This document shows positions 56,112-64,000 of a stretch of DNA of 64,000 nt, piece after piece. The position numbers were made by a program, and so were the translations under genes. The DNA is from Thermoanaerobacterium sp. PSU-2 (GTDB lineage: Bacteria > Bacillota > Thermoanaerobacteria > Thermoanaerobacterales > Thermoanaerobacteraceae): contig NZ_MSQD01000010.1 of NCBI RefSeq assembly GCF_002102475.1, positions 1-64,000 of the forward strand, read 5' to 3'. The notes under the pieces were generated by a model. That model was not told the DNA's origin. It did not search any database and saw only the letters and a list, made by a program, of their open reading frames with translations. Position 1 is the stretch's first letter. Each line of letters starts with the position of its first letter.

Positions 56112-57920
56112 TCAAACTGTAAGTGACACTTCTGCTCCAGCTCTTATTGCCTCTACTGCTGTTGCTACTTCTTTGCAGTCGCCTATAAAAATCATATTGT
56201 CGCTTATGCAGCTTTTAAATGTTTCATCAGAAATATTGCCTATTGCAATCACCACATCGTCTGATGCGACTTCAGTGCCATTATTGTATACAATTTTCCC
56301 ATTGTTTATCACATCTACTTTTGCGTTTGTTACGATTCTTACACCGAGATTTTTCAACCTTTCCATCAAAAGCTTCTTATTCATGGCATATATGTCTTTA
56401 CCTACTTCATCAAGCTCTTCTAATACTGTAACGCTTTTACCTATTGTTGCAAGGTGCTCTGCCGTCTCAAGCCCTGTCAAACCTCCGCCTATTACAGCTA
56501 TTTTCATCCCTTTTGGCATTTTACCACTTAAAACATCTATGGCTTTATAAGGCACTACATCCGTTTTAATCGTCAATTCCTTTGGAATTGAGCCTGTTGC
56601 AATTATTACCTTGTCATAATTCATATTTTTCAGTTCATCGCACGAAACTTCTCGATTCAGATTGACTTTTACACCGTACTTTTTTAAATCAGTTTCAAGA
56701 TAATCTACTACTTTTCCTATTTCAGACTTGTGTGGAGGCACTTTTGCCACTTTTAACTGTCCTCCCAGTGCATCCGACTTCTCAAATAGCTCCACATTGT
56801 GTCCTTTTTTCGCCAAGTACAAAGCAGCGGACATGCCAGCAGGACCACCGCCTATTACAGCCACATTAAGCTTATTTTCTGCGATCGCATCAAACTCTTT
56901 TTCTCTGCCTACAGCAGGGTTCATCATGCATGATACAGGAAGACCTTTCTGTATATATGCGATACATGCCTGATTACAGTGGATACAGTATTTTATCTCA
57001 TCAGCTTTCCCATTGATATATTTAGAAACGCAATCAGGATCTCCTATAAGGCCTCTTGCAATGCCTATAAAGTCAGCATAACCATCTCTTATGATGGCTT
57101 CCCAATCGTCTGCTGCACCCAGCTTATCAGCAGCAATTACAGGAATCGAAACACTATCTCTTATTTTCTTCGCGTAGTCTATAAGTGGTTTATCATCTAT
57201 ACCCATTGGCGATATGTGGTATTCTGACGTAGAACCTACACCTGATGAAACGTTTATTGCATCTGCACCATAATTTTCTAAAAGCTTCGCAAGTTTTAGA
57301 CTTTCTTCTATATCAAATCCGCCATTTGTATAGTCGCTTCCATTTATACGGCAAATTACTGCCATGTCTTGAACTTCACTTTTTACACTCTTTAATATCT
57401 CCAATGCAAATTTGGCCCTTCCATCGAAATCTCCACCGTATTCATCATCTCTCGTATTTACATTTGGTGATAAGAATTGATTTACAAACCATCCATGTGC
57501 AAAATGAAGCTCAACAGCATCAAATCCCGCTTTCTTCGCCCTTTTTGCAGCATTCACAAAGTCCTTCACAAACCCTTTTATGTCTTCTACAGTAAAATCT
57601 GATGGCTTGTATTTAGGGTTGTGCATAGCAATCTGCACCGCAGCTTTTGCACCGTTGCCATGAATGACATCTGCTAATTTTTTAAGCCCATCAATCTTAT
57701 CATCGTCGTCTATCCCTAACTGGTTTTTGAAAAACTTGCCAAACTTATTTACATACGATGCCTCAACTATGACTAAAGCAACATCTTTCGACCTTCTGTC
57801 GTAATAGCCTATCTCTTTTTCACTGACAAATCCATCATTTGATAAATTTGTGACAGTTGGCAGCATGACAAATCTGTTTTTCAATCTTACATTTCCTATT
57901 TTACCTTCTTTTAAAACCAT
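56112..57920 (-). CDS. Old-yellow-enzyme type oxidoreductase (enoate reductase-like)
   Basis: A 602-residue flavoenzyme, shorter than the paralogue at 38357-40354. An N-terminal FMN barrel (VELHFAHGWFVNQFLSPNVN) is followed by an iron-sulfur motif CIHCNQACIAYI plus a later cysteine, then FAD (VAVIGGGPAGMSAALYL) and NAD(P)H (IAVIGGGLTGLETAEHL) domains. It probably reduces an activated C=C bond. A divergent LysR gene 130 bases away is the likely regulator. Confidence 0.88.
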   Translation of the reverse strand: MVLKEGKIGNVRLKNRFVMLPTVTNLSNDGFVSEKEIGYYDRRSKDVALVIVEASYVNKFGKFFKNQLGIDDDDKIDGLKKLADVIHGNGAKAAVQIAMHNPKYKPSDFTVEDIKGFVKDFVNAAKRAKKAGFDAVELHFAHGWFVNQFLSPNVNTRDDEYGGDFDGRAKFALEILKSVKSEVQDMAVICRINGSDYTNGGFDIEESLKLAKLLENYGADAINVSSGVGSTSEYHISPMGIDDKPLIDYAKKIRDSVSIPVIAADKLGAADDWEAIIRDGYADFIGIARGLIGDPDCVSKYINGKADEIKYCIHCNQACIAYIQKGLPVSCMMNPAVGREKEFDAIAENKLNVAVIGGGPAGMSAALYLAKKGHNVELFEKSDALGGQLKVAKVPPHKSEIGKVVDYLETDLKKYGVKVNLNREVSCDELKNMNYDKVIIATGSIPKELTIKTDVVPYKAIDVLSGKMPKGMKIAVIGGGLTGLETAEHLATIGKSVTVLEELDEVGKDIYAMNKKLLMERLKNLGVRIVTNAKVDVINNGKIVYNNGTEVASDDVVIAIGNISDETFKSCISDNMIFIGDCKEVATAVEAIRAGAEVSLTV

Positions 57921-58019
57921 GATAACGCACTTCCTTTTATCTTTTTAATGCCATTACATCTAAATCTTATTGTAATGCTTGCTTTTATATAAGTAAAATA
58001 ATATAATATTATAAAATAT

Positions 58020-58035
58020 ATAAGTTATTGCTTAT
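58020..58035. promoter_or_regulatory. LysR-type binding site
   Basis: ATAAG-N6-CTTAT, an interrupted palindrome of the LysR T-N11-A kind, between the divergent flavoenzyme and LysR genes. A second one, CATTAC-N14-GTAATG, lies about 45 bases upstream. Confidence 0.6.
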
Positions 58036-58050
58036 GGCTGGTGATTTATT

Positions 58051-58932
58051 ATGAATTTTAGAGAATTGAATATATTCTTATCTGTATGTGAGTATGGCAG
58101 CATGTCTGAAGCCGCAAAACACCTTTACATGACACAGCCAGCTATAAGTCAGGCAATTTCCGAGCTGGAAGAAGAGTACAATGTGAAGCTTTTTGATAGG
58201 ATAGGCAAAAAGCTTGTATTGACACATGCAGGCGAAATTTTAAGAGATTACGGAAAAAAAATCAATCTCTTGTTGATGGAAACTGAAAACACATTACAGA
58301 ATATATCCGATACCAAGACAGGAAAGCTTAAGCTGGGTGCCAGCAGAACCGTCGGCACATACTTGTTGCCTAAAATAATCGGCAAATTTTTAAAACTATA
58401 TGCAAATGTGGAATTGCCATTTTGCATAAACAATACCTCGGAAATAGTAAATATGATACTTAATAGCGAAATAGATCTTGGAATAGTAGAAGGTCCAATA
58501 CACTCCAATAGTATCGAAAAAAAACATTTGTTAGATGATGAACTATACCTTATATGCTCAAAAGAACATCAATGGGCAAAAAAGAATATCATCCAGATGG
58601 ATGATTTATCAAAAGCTGATTTCATCATGAGGGAAGTTGGCAGCGGCACCAGAGAAGTGTTTGAAAATACAATGAAATCCCACAACGTCGAATACGACAT
58701 TAAACTGGAACTAAACAGCATCGAGGCAATAAAGAAGGCAGTCGAAGCAAACTTAGGTGTTTCAGTAATATCAAAGTTAGCTCTAAATGAAGAATTAAAA
58801 AGTTCGAAGCTTATAAAAATAGAAATAGAAGGAATAAAATTCACGAGAAAATTCAATATCATATATCATAAAGACAAATACTTGTCAGATCTTCATAAGA
58901 AGTTTATAGATTTCATTTGCAGTGTAAAATGA
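58051..58932 (+). CDS. LysR-family regulator
   Basis: A 293-residue LysR protein with helix-turn-helix GSMSEAAKHLYMTQPAISQAI and EEEYNVKLFDRIGKKLVLTHAG, then a co-inducer domain. The C-terminal half (LRLGASRTVGTYLLP-type KLKLGASRTVGTYLLPKII) resembles the CysL/YeiE group. Divergent from the flavoenzyme, which it probably activates. Confidence 0.9.
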   Translation: MNFRELNIFLSVCEYGSMSEAAKHLYMTQPAISQAISELEEEYNVKLFDRIGKKLVLTHAGEILRDYGKKINLLLMETENTLQNISDTKTGKLKLGASRTVGTYLLPKIIGKFLKLYANVELPFCINNTSEIVNMILNSEIDLGIVEGPIHSNSIEKKHLLDDELYLICSKEHQWAKKNIIQMDDLSKADFIMREVGSGTREVFENTMKSHNVEYDIKLELNSIEAIKKAVEANLGVSVISKLALNEELKSSKLIKIEIEGIKFTRKFNIIYHKDKYLSDLHKKFIDFICSVK

Positions 58933-58938
58933 GGCATG

Positions 58939-59664
58939 TTATTTTAAAAGGAATTCGTAATATGTCATGACGTAGTCTTTTATCCTATCTGCAATCGCTT
59001 TGTGGCCCTCCTCATTCGGGTGTATTCCATCTTCACATAAAAGCTTTCTGTAATCAGGTCTATCTAAAAACGCGCTTCTCACATCTATTATCTTCGTATC
59101 GGTGCTTGAGGCTATGCTCAATATGGCAGAATTGTATCTTTCCTGCCACCAGTATATCTTTGTGACGCTTCCAAGCCACGTCAATATGTTTTTTGCCATT
59201 TCTTTATTGCCTTTGCTAATCCAGCTAAAGTATCTGTCTGCATCCAATGGAGGAAGCGTAAGCAAAACCGGTGCTATGTTGGCATTTTTAAGCGAATCTA
59301 TGAGTTCTCTTAATGTCTCTTTAAACACATTGAAATCAGTGTTTGGCAGATGTTCTTTGTAAGGGTCTTTAGCTACCTCATCCCAATTAAAATCGCAATC
59401 ATTCCCCCCAAACTCTAAAAGTACAATATCAGGACTTACCTTGTCTAACTCTTTTTTAAGCCTGTCTTTGCCTCTTAATATGGTGCTGCCAAACTTCGAT
59501 ATGTTTTCAACAGTTCCTTTTAAGCATCCATTTAAAAGATTTGCATAAGAATCCTTCAAAACCACATATTTGTTCCTAATTTTATCGAGAACCACGCCTT
59601 TGGATATGGAATCTCCGCACACAAGAAAGTTGTAATTTTCTTTTATGTTCAACATCTCCATCAT
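58939..59664 (-). CDS. SGNH/GDSL hydrolase
   Basis: A 241-residue esterase-type hydrolase: block I VCGDSISKG with the nucleophile serine, the glycine block NISKFGSTIL, block III LLEFGGNDCDFNW, and DGIHPNEEGHKA with the catalytic Asp-His. No signal peptide is seen, so it is cytoplasmic. Possible deacetylase or lysophospholipase role. Confidence 0.88.
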   Translation of the reverse strand: MMEMLNIKENYNFLVCGDSISKGVVLDKIRNKYVVLKDSYANLLNGCLKGTVENISKFGSTILRGKDRLKKELDKVSPDIVLLEFGGNDCDFNWDEVAKDPYKEHLPNTDFNVFKETLRELIDSLKNANIAPVLLTLPPLDADRYFSWISKGNKEMAKNILTWLGSVTKIYWWQERYNSAILSIASSTDTKIIDVRSAFLDRPDYRKLLCEDGIHPNEEGHKAIADRIKDYVMTYYEFLLK

Positions 59665-59718
59665 TTAGCCTCCCTAACCTTTTAATCTATTATACCACAA
59701 ATTAACATATTTATTAAC

Positions 59719-59744
59719 AAAAAAATGCCGAAACATTCGGCATT
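59719..59744 (-). terminator. Terminator after the beta-propeller-like gene
   Basis: AATGCCGAA (59724-59732) pairs with TTCGGCATT (59736-59744); seven T follow on the minus strand. Confidence 0.88.
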
Positions 59745-60768
59745 ATTCCAATTTCAATATTACATCATTATCCTTTTTGTAGATTATATAATTTGCGTTG
59801 ATACCCAGTATATCGCCGCTTCCCGTTATGGTCTCACCTGTATTTACGTCAATCAAATCTTTACCGTCAAAAGTGACAGTCAAAGCATTGTCCTTAGGCA
59901 GTATATACACCTGATTTGGATCAATTGCATGATTCAGCTTTATGTGACTCCAGTTTTTGAAGCTTTTATCAATTGTTCCGTAGTATATTTCCACAACTTT
60001 ATTGTCGCTGTCTAATTTACCTACGTACACATTGTCATTGTTGTCAGTGCCAATAAGCGAGAAGCCACCACTTAAAAATGTGTAGCCACTGCCATTCTTG
60101 ATGACCCTTATTATCCCGTTTGATGACTCATATAAAAGGACATCTTTTCTCTGAAGCTCGTACATTCTTGTAATCCTCTTAACTGGCAGTCTAAAGTTTG
60201 TAATCTGGCCCATTATATCTACACGGTACAGATAGCTATAACCATTGGCATCAACCACATTTATATAGATCATGTTTGTAAGAGGCGACAATGTGACATT
60301 TTCTATACGGCTGTTTCTTGGAGCATATATAAGCTTGTCTATCTTTATCTTGTTGTTTATATCAAGGTCATAAGCCTCAAGCTGTATCGCTTCACTGCCA
60401 CGGCTATACGTCTTATAAAAATATATGATTCTGTTTCTATCGTTAAGCCATGTGTAGTACTGTATATAGTTGCTGGCTGCGATTACCTTCTTTATGCCTT
60501 GCGTCTTAGTGTCGACGACTATTATCTGATGGTTTAAAAGATATGAAACGTAACTTCCGTCATAAGAAGCCTCCACACTTTCTCCATCGTTAGGTACCGC
60601 AACTTTCATGGTCTTTTGCATCGCGTTTGTATCTGACTCAGTATTGACTTTTTGTATGTGAAACGTAGTTGTTGTAGATAGATATACATTATTTATATAG
60701 AAAAGCACTCCCATCTCTATTATCAATGGAAACACTATCCACGTAAAAATTCTTCTTATAGCTTTCAT
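59743..60768 (-). CDS. Membrane-anchored, probably beta-propeller, protein
   Basis: A 341-residue protein with an N-terminal signal anchor (about 8-28) and a large external part. Repeating strand pairs (GSYVSYLLNHQIIVVDT, RNRIIYFYKTY, TNMIYINVVDANG, DNVYVGKLDSDN) suggest a beta-propeller fold. No enzyme motif is seen. It is 12 bases after the phosphodiester glycosidase gene, so the two may act together at the cell surface. Confidence 0.7.
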   Translation of the reverse strand: MKAIRRIFTWIVFPLIIEMGVLFYINNVYLSTTTTFHIQKVNTESDTNAMQKTMKVAVPNDGESVEASYDGSYVSYLLNHQIIVVDTKTQGIKKVIAASNYIQYYTWLNDRNRIIYFYKTYSRGSEAIQLEAYDLDINNKIKIDKLIYAPRNSRIENVTLSPLTNMIYINVVDANGYSYLYRVDIMGQITNFRLPVKRITRMYELQRKDVLLYESSNGIIRVIKNGSGYTFLSGGFSLIGTDNNDNVYVGKLDSDNKVVEIYYGTIDKSFKNWSHIKLNHAIDPNQVYILPKDNALTVTFDGKDLIDVNTGETITGSGDILGINANYIIYKKDNDVILKLE

Positions 60769-60780
60769 AATACCTCCATC

Positions 60781-61734
60781 TTATTTTGCATAAAATATTG
60801 TAGGAACCATTCTCTCGCCTAAAGGATTTGACGGATTGTTTATGACTTTTCCTTTGTAGTACATGGTGGTTGAGGATCCTCCGTCAAGATTTGTGGCATT
60901 TACGGCACCATAATCCAGCATTATGTTTTGCACATCCTTTAACGTGGCTCCGACGCTGGATATTGCCCTTCCGTCTATGACTAAAAATATGACTGTACCA
61001 TCGGCCCTCTGTCCTATTGCAGTCCTTGGGGCAATACCCCATCCACCGTCACCAGTCTTTATCATAGGCTTTCCATTGACTACGAGAGCAGGACCAAAGC
61101 TTACAGCTTCTTTTAAATTTAATTTTTTTATCTCGTCCAACGTGTATTTGCCCACCAGCAGTTTGCCGTCTGTTGTAAATCCTGCAAGGTCGATTTTACC
61201 GTCTTTGCTGTAGGCATTGTTGTATATTAGCTTTCCATTGTGTATGATGATTCCGCCTGGCGTTCCTCCACTTCCAGTCCACGCACCATCAACGTATCCA
61301 ATAAAGCCTCCAGCGTTTATAGCAGCTATAGCCCCATTTTCTTTCGCTATCTCACTGACTGTCTCTCCTTCTTTAGGAAGCTTGCTTGATATGCCTACTT
61401 CAACTCTCGTAGGATCGTGAATTAAAATCACCTTTCCTTTGAATCTGCTGCTGCTTATGTCGTTCACTTCAATCGTCGTATCGTGGTTGTTTTTGAAATT
61501 CAATAGACTACTTTTGCTGCTGTCTGTAGATATATTTGTCATTTCCTTCATTATAGCGTCAATTTTGCTTTGAGGCAAAAATAATGTGGCAATGTACTTA
61601 TGGCTAAATGTAGTCATAGCTGTCGCTACCAAAGTATTTCTGATATTTGTAAAAGGACCGTAAAATATGGACATCGGTATAACTATGACAGCCAAAAATA
61701 CTTGAAATATTACATATGCTATTATCTTTTTCAT
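60781..61734 (-). CDS. Phosphodiester glycosidase family exoprotein
   Basis: A 317-residue protein with an N-terminal membrane helix (about 4-24) and a C-terminal NAGPA-like domain: AAINAGGFIGY, TPGGIIIHNGKL, RTAIGQRADGTVIFLVIDG and ATNLDGGSSTTMYYKG. The family removes N-acetylglucosamine from phosphodiester links and includes exopolysaccharide proteins. The ATG at 61734 follows GGGAGAG. Confidence 0.85.
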   Translation of the reverse strand: MKKIIAYVIFQVFLAVIVIPMSIFYGPFTNIRNTLVATAMTTFSHKYIATLFLPQSKIDAIMKEMTNISTDSSKSSLLNFKNNHDTTIEVNDISSSRFKGKVILIHDPTRVEVGISSKLPKEGETVSEIAKENGAIAAINAGGFIGYVDGAWTGSGGTPGGIIIHNGKLIYNNAYSKDGKIDLAGFTTDGKLLVGKYTLDEIKKLNLKEAVSFGPALVVNGKPMIKTGDGGWGIAPRTAIGQRADGTVIFLVIDGRAISSVGATLKDVQNIMLDYGAVNATNLDGGSSTTMYYKGKVINNPSNPLGERMVPTIFYAK

Positions 61735-61823
61735 ACAATTTCTCTCTCCCATTTTAACACCTTATAATTTTACACATATTCTATTATACAAGAAAATTAT
61801 TAATATTTTATTAAAAAAATCGC

Positions 61824-61923
61824 AAATATATAAAAAAATATATCCTGAATAGCTATTTTTATAGCATAATCAGGATATATTTACTTGTATTGGGTTATTT
61901 TGCAAGATTGTATATGTTTATTA
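61824..61923. repeat. 100-bp direct repeat, copy B
   Basis: Identical to 62740-62839 except two mismatches. Contains a terminator-type hairpin (ATATATCCTGA and its complement) and a copy of the last nine codons and stop of the alcohol dehydrogenase gene. Confidence 0.95.
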
Positions 61924-61942
61924 GACATTTTTCTACGCAATT

Positions 61943-62410
61943 TTACTTTTCGCCACAAATATTTAAGATCTCATTATACAATTTTTTGTCGATGTAGAAT
62001 CCCTTTCGTATCATATCGTCTACAACTGGCTTTACTCTTTTTATGATTCCTTTTTCCTTTGCCTTTACCAAAATCCCCAGCGTGCCACTTACAACAAGTC
62101 CTAAGCTTTTTGAATGCTGTCTTGCAAGGTAATCATCAATAATACACAAATCAGCATTAATCTCTTTAGCCAAAATCATCACTTCAACTTCACCCTTATG
62201 AAGGCTTGTAGGGAAAAATTGCTTTGCCTCTTCATTTTTTATCTTAACAATTTTTATAAAGTCTTCAATTTGGCAATTTTCAACAATATTCACTTCTTCA
62301 TATACACCATAAGGGATATATACATTCTCGTAAAGCTGTTTTAAAAGATCCATTCGGCCTATATTTCGAAGAATTATAATCGGTGTAGAGTTTAAAACAA
62401 CTTTACGCAT
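61943..62410 (-). CDS. PIN-domain toxin, DUF3368 type
   Basis: A 155-residue PIN-fold protein. Conserved acidic positions are visible in HKGEVEVMILAKE and CIIDDYLARQ. The first metal-binding aspartate of the usual SDTSPL motif is replaced by asparagine (VLNSTPII), a variant that occurs in this family as far as I know. It overlaps the UPF0175 gene by eight bases, the usual order for this toxin-antitoxin type. Confidence 0.82.
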   Translation of the reverse strand: MRKVVLNSTPIIILRNIGRMDLLKQLYENVYIPYGVYEEVNIVENCQIEDFIKIVKIKNEEAKQFFPTSLHKGEVEVMILAKEINADLCIIDDYLARQHSKSLGLVVSGTLGILVKAKEKGIIKRVKPVVDDMIRKGFYIDKKLYNEILNICGEK

Positions 62411-62660
62411 TTCTTATATCCTCCGCAAGTTCTTCTCCGCCAACGTAAGAAAAAATGCTTATATTAAAACCAGATAAATACTTTATGAAATCTTCCTCAC
62501 TTACACCAGCAAGTCCAGCACATTGACCTAATGAAAGCTTTTTCTCTTGATAATATCTAACTGCTAAAGTTTTTTTCATCTCATCTATAAGCTCTTCTCC
62601 ACTTTTTCCAAGACTTAATAATATTTCTTCAGGAATTTCTATTTTCTCTGTAAACTTCAT
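62403..62660 (-). CDS. UPF0175-family antitoxin
   Basis: An 85-residue protein with the UPF0175 pattern: an N-terminal IPEEILLSLG, a conserved AVRYYQEKKLSLGQCAGLAG and EEDFIKYLSG. Likely DNA-binding antitoxin of the PIN protein that follows. Confidence 0.85.
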   Translation of the reverse strand: MKFTEKIEIPEEILLSLGKSGEELIDEMKKTLAVRYYQEKKLSLGQCAGLAGVSEEDFIKYLSGFNISIFSYVGGEELAEDIRNA

Positions 62661-62739
62661 AAAATCACCTTCTGTTTTAAACCTTATGATTATATTATAT
62701 CACATATAGCTTAAGTTAGTGGAAACATAATGAAAAAAT

Positions 62740-62839
62740 AAATATATAAAAAAATATATCCTGAATAGCTATTTTTATAGCATAATCAGGATATATTTAC
62801 ATATATTGGGTTATTTTGCAAGATTGTATATGTTTATTA
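62740..62839. repeat. 100-bp direct repeat, copy A
   Basis: Covers the 3' end and terminator of the alcohol dehydrogenase gene. Copy B lies 916 bases away across the toxin-antitoxin genes. The AATCAGGATATATTT hairpin acts as terminator for the minus strand. Confidence 0.95.
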
Positions 62840-63980
62840 TGTCATCTTTCGTAAGTTTAACAAACTGCCCGACAGTTGTCGCCCCATTTGACGTGCATTT
62901 ATCTGCCATCTCCTCAAACCTGTCATAAGGTATATTAGCTTCCTTCAGTGTCACAGGAAGACCTATATTTTTGAAGAAATCCTCAAGTCTTTTTATACCT
63001 TCCAGCGCTATCGCTTCTCTGTCGGTAAATGTCAAGTCTACATCCCAAACTTTAACGGCAAACTGGACAAATCTATCCAAGTCGTGTTTATACACGTATT
63101 TCATCCATGCTGGGAATATTATAGCAAGACCTGCGCCGTGTGCTATATCGTAGATTGCGCTTAGTTCATGCTCAATCCTGTGTGATGCCCAATCACCGAT
63201 TCTTCCCGTATCCAGCAATCCATTATGTGCAATAGTACCTACCCACATCACTTCAGCTCTCGCATCATAGTCTTCAGGATTTTCAATAAGCCTTGGAACA
63301 TTGTTTATCATTGTCTTAAGCGTTGCTTCACAAAGCCTATCTGTAAGATCTACATTGCGGACATTTGTAAAGTACCTTTCCATTATATGAGCCATTATAT
63401 CCGCTGCACCTGCAGCCGTCTGATACTGAGGAAGTGTGTACAAAAGCTCTGGATTCATTATGGCAAATTGAGGCCTTATGAGATCAGAATGTATACCTTT
63501 CTTGTACCAACCATCTTCATTCGTTATGACTGCACTGTCGCTGGCTTCACTTCCTGTTGCAGCCAACGTCAATATTACACCTACTGGCAATGCCTTTTCA
63601 ATCTCAGCTTTGCCTACAAAGAAATCCCACACTTTGCCATCGTAAAGCGCACCAACAGCGATAGCCTTTGCAGTGTCTATGGCACTACCTCCACCTACAG
63701 CCAATATAAAGTCAATGCCGTTTTCTTTGCAAATCTTTATCCCTTCATAAACCAAGCTAAGCCTTGGATTTGGTTTTACTCCTGATAATTCTATGTAATC
63801 AACACCATTGTCTTTTAGCGATTTTACGACTTTGTCGTAAAGACCTGTCTTTTTTATGCTGCCACTGCCGTAGACAAACAATACTTTTTTTGAATATTTT
63901 TTTGTCTCTTGGCCTACTCTATTTTCAGTCCCTTTGCCAAAGATGATCTTTGTCGGACAAACAAAATCAAAATTGTTCAT
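62811..63980 (-). CDS. Iron-containing alcohol dehydrogenase, butanol dehydrogenase-like
   Basis: A 389-residue NAD(P)H-dependent alcohol dehydrogenase. The NAD-binding GGGSAIDTAKAI and TLAATGSEAS, and iron ligands in GAADIMAHIMERYF (Asp, His), HRIEHELSA and the H of YDIAHGAG, mark the BdhA/YqhD group. It reduces aldehydes to alcohols in fermentation. Its last codons are duplicated in copy B of the 100-bp repeat. A GAGGGTG site lies upstream of the ATG. Confidence 0.93.
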   Translation of the reverse strand: MNNFDFVCPTKIIFGKGTENRVGQETKKYSKKVLFVYGSGSIKKTGLYDKVVKSLKDNGVDYIELSGVKPNPRLSLVYEGIKICKENGIDFILAVGGGSAIDTAKAIAVGALYDGKVWDFFVGKAEIEKALPVGVILTLAATGSEASDSAVITNEDGWYKKGIHSDLIRPQFAIMNPELLYTLPQYQTAAGAADIMAHIMERYFTNVRNVDLTDRLCEATLKTMINNVPRLIENPEDYDARAEVMWVGTIAHNGLLDTGRIGDWASHRIEHELSAIYDIAHGAGLAIIFPAWMKYVYKHDLDRFVQFAVKVWDVDLTFTDREAIALEGIKRLEDFFKNIGLPVTLKEANIPYDRFEEMADKCTSNGATTVGQFVKLTKDDIINIYNLAK

Positions 63981-64000
63981 AAAATCACACCCTCTTTTTA

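Noticed and set aside
57950-58050. Possible tRNA or other structured RNA in the flavoenzyme/LysR spacer
   Set aside because: AT-rich with only LysR-type palindromes; no cloverleaf or conserved RNA motif.

Overview
The window looks like a piece of a low-GC, thermophilic, saccharolytic clostridial chromosome, most like Thermoanaerobacterium. This is inferred from the gene set (class II xylose isomerase and xylulokinase under a ROK-type XylR, a KDPG pathway, many PTS genes, iron-dependent alcohol dehydrogenase, NikR and CbiMNQO, TTG/GTG starts, AGGAGG-type ribosome binding sites), not from a database match. Most genes lie on the minus strand in short operons. Plus-strand islands are aroF, the cadmium-resistance pair, nikR-cbiMNQO, an ECF sigma/anti-sigma pair and a LysR gene. 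No tRNA, rRNA, insertion sequence, prophage or CRISPR array was recognised.

Region by region. (1) 0.4-9.3 kb: a sugar locus with a LevR-type sigma-54 activator, a complete lactose/cellobiose-family PTS (EIIA, EIIB, EIIC), a TIM-barrel-like protein of unknown function, a GH1 6-phospho-beta-glycosidase, RpiB and an AlsE-like epimerase. Two near-consensus -24/-12 promoters precede EIIA and EIIB, and the second is built from the last codons of the EIIA gene. (2) 9.5-10.2 kb: an MntA antitoxin next to a deleted HepT toxin. (3) 10.4-17.2 kb: oleate hydratase, a TetR regulator, a LarA-type racemase, a long beta-CASP nuclease with a fourfold C-terminal repeat, and a fumarylacetoacetase-family protein. 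(4) 17.3-18.6 kb: DAHP synthase under a T-box. (5) 18.7-19.5 kb: a RelE relic and an intact Phd-Doc module. (6) 19.7-23.3 kb: TrmL, a small membrane protein, a MATE pump and DNA polymerase IV. (7) 23.4-26.0 kb: CadC-type repressor and CadA-type P-ATPase.

(8) 26.0-30.1 kb: a beta-lactamase-fold protein and a TetR-regulated ABC-2 exporter with two clear operators. (9) 30.1-36.3 kb: a corrinoid-protein reactivator fusion, two tiny membrane proteins with an unusual leader, and nikR-cbiMNQO for nickel or cobalt uptake. (10) 36.3-42.2 kb: an MFS transporter, a TetR plus 2,4-dienoyl-CoA reductase-like pair, and an ECF sigma gene split by a frameshift followed by its anti-sigma factor. (11) 42.2-49.6 kb: an ascorbate-type PTS with a SIS protein and a PRD activator that carries the EIIA domain, then the kdgR-kdgA-kdgK operon. 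(12) 49.7-59.7 kb: a second beta-CASP nuclease, xylR, xylB, xylA, an enoate-reductase-like flavoenzyme with a divergent LysR, and an SGNH hydrolase. (13) 59.7-64 kb: two secreted or anchored proteins, a UPF0175/PIN toxin-antitoxin pair lying between two 100-bp direct repeats, and an iron alcohol dehydrogenase.

Themes: PTS-phosphorylated sugars feed RpiB/AlsE, KDPG and xylulose routes; nickel import could supply LarA; several toxin-antitoxin genes are at different stages of decay. The most unusual signals are the coding-embedded sigma-54 promoter, the four-repeat beta-CASP protein, the split sigma factor, the 100-bp repeats around the PIN module, the small-ORF leader before nikR, and a promoter box shared by xylA and kdgR.
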